From the NCBI GenBank assembly GCA_023409975.1, contig JAEYQO010000005.1, positions 1 to 58,847 of the forward strand: a stretch of DNA of 58,847 nucleotides, read 5' to 3'. The stretch's first letter is position 1, and the number at the start of each line of letters is the position of its first letter. The position numbers were made by a program, and so were the translations under genes. This document shows positions 25,695-32,041 of the stretch, one piece after another. The DNA is from Bacteroidota bacterium. GTDB taxonomy: Bacteria > Bacteroidota > Bacteroidia > Chitinophagales > Chitinophagaceae. Under the pieces are notes generated by a model. That model was not told the DNA's origin. It saw only the letters and a list, made by a program, of their open reading frames with translations, and made no database searches.

Positions 25695-26576
25695 TTAGTT
25701 AGTCATGCTGAGCTTGTTCAAGACGATATTCCTTAAGTATTCGCCATAACCCGACTTCGCATAGGTTTCAGCATGTTTTTGCATCAGTGTTTCATCGATC
25801 CAGCCTTTATGATAGGCAATCTCCTCTATGCAACCAATCTTCAGTCCCTGGCGTTTTTCAATCACTTCGATAAACTGACCCGCCTGAATCAGCGAATCAA
25901 AGGTGCCGGTATCCAGCCAGGCAGTACCGCGGTCCAGCACGCCCACTTCCAGTTTGCCCATCTCCAGATAGGTCTTGTTGATGTCCGTTATCTCAAGCTC
26001 ACCACGTGGCGAGGGCTGAATGTTTTTCGCTATCTCCACCACCTGGTTGTCGTAAAAGTAGAGACCGGGAACAGCAAAGTTGGACTTGGGTTGCGTGGGC
26101 TTCTCCTCAATGGACAATACTTTGTTATTACTGTCAAATTCCACCACACCATAGCGCTCAGGATCGTTAACCTGATAGGCGAAAACTACAGCACCATCAG
26201 GATTGATCTTATTACCCAGCAGAGTGCCCATGCCTGAACCGTAGAAGATATTGTCTCCTAGTATGAGTGCGACGGGATCATTACCAATAAAGTCCTCACC
26301 AAGAATAAAAGCCTGTGCCAATCCCTCGGGCCTGGGCTGAACCACATACTCAAATCGGCAACCCACCTGAGACCCGTCGCCCAGCAGCTTCCTGAAAGCA
26401 GGCTGGTCCTCCGGTGTCGTAATGATCAAAACCTCATTAATTCCTGCCAGCATCAGCGTAGAAAGCGGGTAGTAGATCATGGGCTTGTCATAAACCGGCA
26501 TGAGTTGTTTGCTGACGGCGATGGTCAGAGGATATAAACGAGTGCCGGAGCCACCGGCTAATATAATACCTTTCAT
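25695..26576 (-). CDS. rfbA: glucose-1-phosphate thymidylyltransferase
   Basis: RfbA (RmlA) makes dTDP-glucose from dTTP and glucose-1-phosphate, the first step towards dTDP-rhamnose and related sugars. The 293-residue product shows the nucleotide-binding start MKGIILAGGSGTRLYPLT, SKQLMPVYDKPMIYYPLS, LILGDNIFYG, VVEFDSNNKVLSIEEKP, PGLYFYD, and the terminal GTAWLDTGTFDSL and EEIAYHKGWI, so the enzyme is complete. The next step, rfbB, is upstream, separated by a four-helix-bundle gene; rfbC and rfbD are absent from the window. The start is 3 nt after the stop of that four-helix-bundle gene. Confidence 0.97.
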   Translation of the reverse strand: MKGIILAGGSGTRLYPLTIAVSKQLMPVYDKPMIYYPLSTLMLAGINEVLIITTPEDQPAFRKLLGDGSQVGCRFEYVVQPRPEGLAQAFILGEDFIGNDPVALILGDNIFYGSGMGTLLGNKINPDGAVVFAYQVNDPERYGVVEFDSNNKVLSIEEKPTQPKSNFAVPGLYFYDNQVVEIAKNIQPSPRGELEITDINKTYLEMGKLEVGVLDRGTAWLDTGTFDSLIQAGQFIEVIEKRQGLKIGCIEEIAYHKGWIDETLMQKHAETYAKSGYGEYLRNIVLNKLSMTN

Positions 26577-26579
26577 TGA

Positions 26580-27011
26580 TTAAGATTGTGTAGTTGGTGA
26601 GTTGGTGAGTTGTGTAGTTGTTTGCCTGGGTGTTGATAGGCCATTGTCAGTTCTAATCATGTATGCTTTGTACAATTTGTTCAACTGATTCGTGATTTTT
26701 TCAATTTCAGTTCTGGTGCTCTGGTACTGGTGCTCACTAATGAGCTCTAGATCTACGGACACAGTTAAACACGCAATTACTTCTCCTGCACTACTGTATG
26801 CCTGGTTAATAAAGCGGGCCTTATCTTTCGAGTTTGCCCGGTTAGCACCCTCAGCTATGTTAAGGTTTATGCCTATTACTGCCCGCCTTAGCTGATTGGT
26901 TAGTCCAAATGTCTCGGATTTGGGAAAAGCTGATGTTAGACTGTAAATATTCTTGATCAATACTCGTGTGTTTTGCCAAACATCGAGTTTTTCGAAGCTA
27001 TACAAGTGCAT
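26580..27011 (-). CDS. four-helix bundle protein (S23 / Avd-like family)
   Basis: The 143-residue protein has the S23 ribosomal-intervening-sequence family pattern: FEKLDVWQNTRVLIKNIYSLTSAFPKSE, GLTNQLRRAVIGINLNIAEGANR, KARFINQAYSSAGEVIACL, and a final helix. The family also includes Avd, the accessory protein of diversity-generating retroelements; no reverse transcriptase or variable repeat is near. The last 15-20 residues (QTTTQLTNSPTTQS-like) are encoded by an octamer array, so the array supplies the end of the protein. It sits between rfbB and rfbA and its stop is 3 nt before the rfbA start. Both flanks carry octamer arrays in opposite orientation. Function unknown. Confidence 0.9.
   Translation of the reverse strand: MHLYSFEKLDVWQNTRVLIKNIYSLTSAFPKSETFGLTNQLRRAVIGINLNIAEGANRANSKDKARFINQAYSSAGEVIACLTVSVDLELISEHQYQSTRTEIEKITNQLNKLYKAYMIRTDNGLSTPRQTTTQLTNSPTTQS
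26589..26620. repeat. 8-bp tandem array at the 3' end of the four-helix-bundle gene
   Basis: Four in-register octamers on the plus strand: TGTAGTTG, GTGAGTTG, GTGAGTTG, TGTAGTTG. The array overlaps the end of the four-helix-bundle coding sequence. Its unit is the reverse complement of the CAACTACA-type sequence found in the array on the other side of the gene. Confidence 0.85.
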
Positions 27012-27060
27012 ATTTGATTCGGTTTATTGGTCTATACTTATTTAAAAATTAACGCACCAT

Positions 27061-27108
27061 CTAAACAGCTAAACAACAACAACTACACGAATAAACGAAT
27101 AAACGGCT
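27061..27108. repeat. 8-bp-phased degenerate array between rfbB and the four-helix-bundle gene
   Basis: Six octamers in register: CTAAACAG, CTAAACAA, CAACAACT, ACACGAAT, AAACGAAT, AAACGGCT. It lies between the rfbB stop (27114) and the four-helix-bundle start (27011). CAACAACTACAC (27078-27089) is inverted relative to GTGTAGTTGTT at 26612-26622, so the gene is bracketed by an inverted pair. Confidence 0.75.
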
Positions 27109-27113
27109 CAACA

Positions 27114-28163
27114 TCAAGAATACTGTCCTTCATAATACTTCTTATACTCCCCGCTGGTTACATTAGCTAGCCACTCTTCATTCTGCAAATACCAATCGAT
27201 TGTTGCGCTCAGGCCTTCTTCGAAGGTAACCGAAGGTTTCCAGCCCAGCTCCTTGTTGATCTTGGTTGCATCTATCGCATAACGGCGGTCATGTCCCGGG
27301 CGGTCTTTAACATAAGAGATCAGCTGTTCTGAGGTGCCAGGCTCCCGTCCCAGCTTCTCATCCATCTGTTTGCATAGCAGTTTGATCAGCTCTATATTCT
27401 GCCATTCATTAAAGCCACCAATGTTGTAGGTCTCACCATCCTTTCCCTCATGAAACACGAGGTCGATCGCCCGGGCATGGTCAACTACATAAAGCCAGTC
27501 GCGGGTGTATTTGCCATCTCCGTAAACCGGTAGTGGTTTATCGTTCCTGATATTGTTAATGAATAAAGGGATTAGTTTCTCCGGAAACTGGTTAGGCCCG
27601 TAGTTATTGGAGCAGTTGGTGATCACGAACGGCAGCTTATAACTATTGCCATAGGCGCGCACAAGGTGATCAGAAGCTGCCTTGGAAGCAGAATAGGGCG
27701 ACTGCGGATCGTAAGGAGTAGTCTCCAGGAAAAAGCCGGTATCACCCAGCGATCCATAGACTTCATCAGTAGAGACATGATAGAAGCGCTTTCCTTCAAA
27801 ATTGCCCGCCCAGTATTCACGGGCTGCATTGAGCAGGTTGGCGGTGCCGATCACGTTTGTTTCGATAAAGACGTTAGGGTCTTTGAGGGAGCGATCCACA
27901 TGGCTTTCTGCAGCCAGATGGATGACCGAATCAATCTGATGCTGCTGGAATATCTCGTTCATCGCAGCCGCATCGCGGATATCTGCTTTTACGAAGGTGT
28001 AATTGGCAGCACGCTCAATATCGACCAGGTTTTCAAGATTGCCGGCATAGGTAAGCGCATCGAGATTAATGACATGGTACGAGGGGTATTTTTCGACAAA
28101 TAGCCTCACCACGTGCGAGCCTATAAACCCGGCGCCGCCGGTAATCAGTATGTTTTTCTTCAT
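27114..28163 (-). CDS. rfbB: dTDP-glucose 4,6-dehydratase
   Basis: RfbB (RmlB) converts dTDP-glucose to dTDP-4-keto-6-deoxyglucose. The 349-residue product has the extended-SDR signature: ILITGGAGFIGSHVVR (NAD binding), VIHLAAESHVDRS, YHVSTDEVYGSLG (catalytic Thr-Asp-Glu), YSASKAASDHLVRAY (Tyr-xxx-Lys), NCSNNYGPNQFPEKLIPL and the DRPGHDRRYAIDATK segment. The ATG at 28163 is preferred over an in-frame start at 28184, because the family begins with MKKNILITGG and because a palindrome occupies the longer leader. It is first in the cluster rfbB - four-helix bundle - rfbA. Confidence 0.97.
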   Translation of the reverse strand: MKKNILITGGAGFIGSHVVRLFVEKYPSYHVINLDALTYAGNLENLVDIERAANYTFVKADIRDAAAMNEIFQQHQIDSVIHLAAESHVDRSLKDPNVFIETNVIGTANLLNAAREYWAGNFEGKRFYHVSTDEVYGSLGDTGFFLETTPYDPQSPYSASKAASDHLVRAYGNSYKLPFVITNCSNNYGPNQFPEKLIPLFINNIRNDKPLPVYGDGKYTRDWLYVVDHARAIDLVFHEGKDGETYNIGGFNEWQNIELIKLLCKQMDEKLGREPGTSEQLISYVKDRPGHDRRYAIDATKINKELGWKPSVTFEEGLSATIDWYLQNEEWLANVTSGEYKKYYEGQYS

Positions 28164-28180
28164 GTTATCAGTTTTGGGCG

Positions 28181-28198
28181 CCAATCATATATGATTGG
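28181..28198. promoter_or_regulatory. perfect 18-bp palindrome in the rfbB leader (candidate operator)
   Basis: CCAATCATATATGATTGG is a perfect palindrome lying between the rfbB -7 element (28202-28209) and the rfbB ATG (28163). Its place, just downstream of the promoter, suits a repressor operator; the regulator is unknown. Confidence 0.6.
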
Positions 28199-28201
28199 TT
28201 G

Positions 28202-28209
28202 CAAAAATA
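28202..28209 (-). promoter_or_regulatory. -7 element (TATTTTTG) for rfbB
   Basis: A perfect TAnnTTTG match on the minus strand, about 39 nt upstream of the rfbB ATG at 28163. It is followed by the palindrome at 28181. Confidence 0.55.
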
Positions 28210-28376
28210 CGCCGGCGCTAAAATAAGAATCCTAAATAGTTGTTAGTGAACGCTTCCTTTCCAGGGCGCATACTAACAGAAGAGGTGCTTTAACATTGCG
28301 TTAACATAAATGGGAGAGGTTATTGGTTTTAGAGGGTCATACAGCTGTAAAATTTTTCAGGATTTTAAAATTGGTG

Positions 28377-29837
28377 ATGATGAGATATTTATTAAATACC
28401 GCGGCGGGGCTGGTTTTGCTTGTGCTGGGTCTGACCCTTGCCCCCGTCCAGAGTGCAAAGGCGCAACCGGGAGCGGCGGTTAGCTTCCAAATGTTCTACG
28501 ACCAGCTTGCACCACACGGGCAATGGATCGACGATCCGGACTATGGGTATGTATGGGCACCTTCGGTTGGCAGGGACTTCCGTCCTTATTACTCCGGTGG
28601 TCGTTGGGCTATGACAGAATATGGTAATACCTGGGTTTCTGATTATGACTGGGGTTGGGCGCCTTTTCACTATGGAAGATGGACGCTGAACCCGTTCTAT
28701 GGATGGGTCTGGATCCCGGGGATGGAGTGGGGGCCCGCCTGGGTTAGCTGGCGCCACGGAGGAGGCCACTATGGCTGGGCACCTTTAGGTCCGGGCATCA
28801 ATATCAATATTAATATCGGTGGTGGCTACTATGCTCCAAATGATTGGTGGGTGTTCATTCCGCAGCGATATATTTATCAACCTTCCTACTATTCCCGATG
28901 GAGAGGTCCATCTTATAACACGACCATTATCAATAATACAGTTATTATCAATAATATCCATAACAACAGGTATGTCTATGGACCACGGAGAGACCATGTG
29001 GAACGTTATTCCGGTCAGCGTGTTAATGTGTACGACATCAGGGACTCCCAGAGACCAACCGGAGGTCGTTTGCGTAACTCATCCGTAGAGCTGTATCGTC
29101 CGCAGGTAAGACATGCTTCCAACAGCAGATCTGAAGCTCCTCGAAACGTGGTCCGGACTCGTCAGCCGATTAGAGAGCATAGCCAGGAGTTCGAACGCCG
29201 GAATAATATTGCTCGCGGGTCTGATGCCGGAACCAGAAACGCCCGTCAGCCTCAGACAGAAAGGCGCGAGGCTGTCCATCAGCCGGCCACTCGGGCAAAT
29301 GCCGGTCGCGAATTGCCCGTGAATCAACAAGGAAATCAAAGAAGTCAGCGTGCGGCTGAATCTAATCGCGCTAGTGAGCGGATAGCAACACAGCGACAGG
29401 AAGCGCAACGTCAGCAGGTACAGCGTCAGCAGGCTCAGCGGGAGCAGGCCCGGCGCGATCAGGTACAACGCCAGCAGGCAGAAAGAGATCAACGGCAACG
29501 TTCACAAGCTGTAGAACGCCAACGTCTGGCTCAGGACCGGAATATGCAGATGCAACGCCAGCGTGCAGAACAACAACGCAATGTTCAACAGCAAAGGCAG
29601 CGAATGGAACAGCAGAGGAGCCAGCAAATGCAACGCCAGCAAATGCAGCGTCAGCAAATGCAGCGCCAGCAGAGAGCAGCCCCACAGGCTCCCCAAAGAG
29701 AATGGCGCAGGCCAGAGCCTCAGCGGATGGAAAGGCAACAGCGCCCTCAGATCCAGCGACACCAAAGTGCCGCACCTCAGCAAAGAACGGCTGCCCCACG
29801 GCCCTCACGGCCAGCTCCCGGCGACAGAAGAAGGTAA
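28377..29837 (+). CDS. exported DUF6600-type protein with Gln/Arg-rich tail
   Basis: The 486-residue protein begins with a signal peptide (MMRYLLNTAAGLVLLVLGLTLAP, ending AKAQ). Residues 30-160 are Trp/Tyr/Gly-rich and contain the DUF6600 pattern FYDQLAPHGQWIDDPDYGYVW, WAPFHYGRWTLNPFYGWVWIPG and GHYGWAPLGPG. After an Asn/Ile-rich stretch (NINININIGG, NTTIINNTVIINNIHNN) the last 230 residues are a low-complexity Gln/Arg helix-forming tail (QRQQAQREQARRDQ-like repeats). The ATG at 28377 is chosen because it starts the signal peptide; the earlier TTG-type start would add an uncharged leader of 18 residues. The role is unknown. Confidence 0.8.
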   Translation: MMRYLLNTAAGLVLLVLGLTLAPVQSAKAQPGAAVSFQMFYDQLAPHGQWIDDPDYGYVWAPSVGRDFRPYYSGGRWAMTEYGNTWVSDYDWGWAPFHYGRWTLNPFYGWVWIPGMEWGPAWVSWRHGGGHYGWAPLGPGINININIGGGYYAPNDWWVFIPQRYIYQPSYYSRWRGPSYNTTIINNTVIINNIHNNRYVYGPRRDHVERYSGQRVNVYDIRDSQRPTGGRLRNSSVELYRPQVRHASNSRSEAPRNVVRTRQPIREHSQEFERRNNIARGSDAGTRNARQPQTERREAVHQPATRANAGRELPVNQQGNQRSQRAAESNRASERIATQRQEAQRQQVQRQQAQREQARRDQVQRQQAERDQRQRSQAVERQRLAQDRNMQMQRQRAEQQRNVQQQRQRMEQQRSQQMQRQQMQRQQMQRQQRAAPQAPQREWRRPEPQRMERQQRPQIQRHQSAAPQQRTAAPRPSRPAPGDRRR

Positions 29838-29862
29838 TTAGTTCGTTTTGTGGTTATATAAA

Positions 29863-29894
29863 TGAAAACAGCTCCTGCAAGGGAGCTGTTTTCA
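29863..29894. terminator. bidirectional terminator between the DUF6600 gene and dnaB
   Basis: A 13-bp perfect stem TGAAAACAGCTCC / GGAGCTGTTTTCA with a TGCAAG loop. It separates two convergent genes and can act on both strands because the stem starts with A and ends with T runs. Confidence 0.88.
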
Positions 29895-29912
29895 TTTGCT
29901 TAAATAAAATTG

Positions 29913-31646
29913 CTAGAATGGAGTATCATCATCCTGCTGCCCCTGAGAAGGTTTTTTGAAGGGTGCAGAAAGATCGTCATCGTCAAAGGTGAAATCGTTT
30001 GCTTTCGAAGGTAGTGTTTGAAAACCACCAGGTATAAACATCTTAGAACCTCCGAAATCACTAAGGTCCCGGTTACGCAGACCGGCATGAGGATTATCAT
30101 GCTGTCCACCACCTAAACCAGCGCCTGATGGGTTGGATCCTCCAAAATTACCACCACCGCCAAAATTACCGCCACCACTGAAGTTGCCGCCTCCGCCTCC
30201 AAATCCGGGAGCGGGACCAAATCCTCCAAAGTTGTCTTCTTCCAGATCTACAAACTTCTGATACTCTTTTATAAACCGAACTTTTACAGTATCAGTAGAT
30301 CCGCTACGGTTTTTAGCTATATGAACGTGGGTTTCTCCTTCTATCGGATTGCCCATTTCATCATTGTTAATGCCATAATACTCCGGACGGTAAAGGAACA
30401 TTACCATATCTGCATCCTGCTCAATCGCACCAGATTCACGAAGGTCAGAAAGCTGCGGTACTTTCGATTCCTTCCGCGATTCAACAGAACGGTTCAACTG
30501 CGACAGGGCAATAATCGGAATCTCAAGCTCCTTAGCAAGCGATTTCAGGTCACGGGATATCTTCGAAATCTCCTGCTCCCGGTTCCCTCCCTTATTGATA
30601 TCCGCTTGCATTAATTGCAGATAATCGATGATAATCATCTGAATATCATGCTTTTGTTTCAGTCGTCTCGCTTTCGCTCTGAGCTCAAAAATGTTCAGCG
30701 CTGCCTGGTCATCAAGGTATATCTGTGCTGTTGCCAGCTTATTCATCCGCTGCGTCATCTGTATAAACTCATGCTCCTGCATCCGGCCCTTGGTAATGGC
30801 ATCCATACTTACCTCAGTGGTGGCAGCAAGCATCCTTTTAACAAGCTCGCCAGCTCCCATCTCCAGGGAGAAGAATGCCACCGGATAAGGCTTTCCGGTA
30901 TGCATCGCCGCATTCATGGCAAGGTTTAGACAAAAAGCGGTTTTACCGACAGCCGGACGGGCAGCAACAATGATCAAAGCATTCTTCTGCCAGCCTGAGG
31001 TCAGTTTATCCAGGTGCTTGAAGCCTGTTGGTACACCTGTTACATCTTCCTGCTTGTTCTTTGCTTCTTCAATATCACGAACGGTGGTAACGAGTACTTC
31101 CTTTAAACTTTTAAAGTTTTTTCTCAGGTGTTTATCGGTGATTTCATAAAGGTTGGATTCTGCCTTATCCAACAGGTCAAATACATCCGTGCTGTCCTCA
31201 TAAGCTTCAGAAATAACGTTTCCGGAAATACGGATCAGCTCCCTCTGAATAAATTTCTCCATCACTATACGCGCATGTGCTTCAACGTGCGCGCTCGAAA
31301 CCACGCTCATGGTAAGGCGCGTGAGGTAATAGGCACCTCCTACCAGTTCCAGCTCATTGGACTTGCGCAGCTCATCCGTAACGGTAAGCAGATCCACCGG
31401 CATCCCTTTGTCAAATAGTCTTCTTACTGCCGAGTAAATCTTTTGGTTGGCATCTACGTAGAAACAGTCTTCACTCTGAATAATCTCCAGAACCTCAGCA
31501 AGTTTGTCCTTCTCAAGCATGATCGCTCCCAGTACAGCTTCTTCCAGTTCTGTTGCCTGAGGGGGGACCTTCCCATAGACCAGGGTCGTAAGGTCTGGTT
31601 TTCGGGATCGTGTGTTACCAAATTCTTTCTTAATGTTTACGGCCAT
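29913..31646 (-). CDS. dnaB: replicative DNA helicase DnaB
   Basis: DnaB unwinds the chromosome ahead of the replisome. The 577-residue protein has the N-terminal helical domain (LEEAVLGAIMLEKDKLAEVL), then the RecA-like domain with Walker A ARPAVGKTAFCLNL, FFSLEMGAGELVKRMLA, the Walker B region MIIIDYLQLMQ, IALSQLNRSVESR, DADMVMFLYRPEYYG and an arginine-finger segment (HIAKNRSGSTDTVKVRF). The last ~100 residues are an unusual Gly/Asn/Phe-rich tail (residues about 480-545) followed by an acidic DDDDLSA end. An N-terminal ATG at 31646 gives a normal start. The gene points left, away from a DnaA-box cluster that precedes it. Confidence 0.97.
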   Translation of the reverse strand: MAVNIKKEFGNTRSRKPDLTTLVYGKVPPQATELEEAVLGAIMLEKDKLAEVLEIIQSEDCFYVDANQKIYSAVRRLFDKGMPVDLLTVTDELRKSNELELVGGAYYLTRLTMSVVSSAHVEAHARIVMEKFIQRELIRISGNVISEAYEDSTDVFDLLDKAESNLYEITDKHLRKNFKSLKEVLVTTVRDIEEAKNKQEDVTGVPTGFKHLDKLTSGWQKNALIIVAARPAVGKTAFCLNLAMNAAMHTGKPYPVAFFSLEMGAGELVKRMLAATTEVSMDAITKGRMQEHEFIQMTQRMNKLATAQIYLDDQAALNIFELRAKARRLKQKHDIQMIIIDYLQLMQADINKGGNREQEISKISRDLKSLAKELEIPIIALSQLNRSVESRKESKVPQLSDLRESGAIEQDADMVMFLYRPEYYGINNDEMGNPIEGETHVHIAKNRSGSTDTVKVRFIKEYQKFVDLEEDNFGGFGPAPGFGGGGGNFSGGGNFGGGGNFGGSNPSGAGLGGGQHDNPHAGLRNRDLSDFGGSKMFIPGGFQTLPSKANDFTFDDDDLSAPFKKPSQGQQDDDTPF

Positions 31647-32012
31647 TGCTTAGGGACAGTTGTGCGTTAATGAAGTACAGTCTTTTTTTGCCTTCTCTCC
31701 GGAGGATTTCTGATCACATTTAACCGGGTAAGCTAATGTGTTAAGTCATCATTAAGAGCTCCGGAAAACTGGCAGGAGGACGAATGTAGCACGAAAATCG
31801 AGTTCCGGGTCAGCCAGAAAAAAATATCTTTTTTTGCCTTGTTTCCACCAGTTATACACAGCATATGAACAGAGACTTTACAAATGCGCCGGGGTTATCC
31901 ACATTCAAAGTTAGTTCTAAACGCTAATCCACACAATGTCCAGAAGTCGCTGTAGATAAATGAAGCTGAGCCGGATTTTTTTTAGAGGATGCAATTTGCT
32001 ATTATGATAGGC
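31647..32012. other. gene-free region between dnaB and pheT (candidate replication origin)
   Basis: No gene is seen. The left part holds a T-rich run by the dnaB start. From 31817 there is an A/T-rich block (AAAAAAATATCTTTTTTT), then four DnaA-box-like 9-mers between 31852 and 31959, then another T-rich run (31977-31984) before the pheT promoter. It separates dnaB and pheT, which point outwards. Confidence 0.55.
31852..31959. other. cluster of DnaA-box-like 9-mers
   Basis: One perfect DnaA box TTATCCACA (31895-31903) and three single-mismatch boxes: TTATACACA (31852-31860), TAATCCACA (31925-31933), and TGTAGATAA (31951-31959, TTATCTACA on the minus strand). About 0.02 such hits would be expected by chance in 108 bp of random sequence when one mismatch and both strands are allowed. 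The cluster may be an origin of replication or a DnaA-controlled region upstream of dnaB. Confidence 0.5.
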
Positions 32013-32020
32013 TATCTTTA
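32013..32020 (+). promoter_or_regulatory. near-consensus -7 element (TATCTTTA) for pheT
   Basis: TATCTTTA matches TAnnTTTG at all but the last base, 21 nt before the pheT ATG at 32042. No strong -33 element is evident. Confidence 0.35.
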
Positions 32021-32041
32021 CACCAAAATTCCTGCAGTTTA

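Noticed and set aside
26580..27011. Diversity-generating retroelement accessory gene (Avd)
   Set aside because: The fold family matches, but there is no reverse transcriptase, template repeat or variable repeat nearby.
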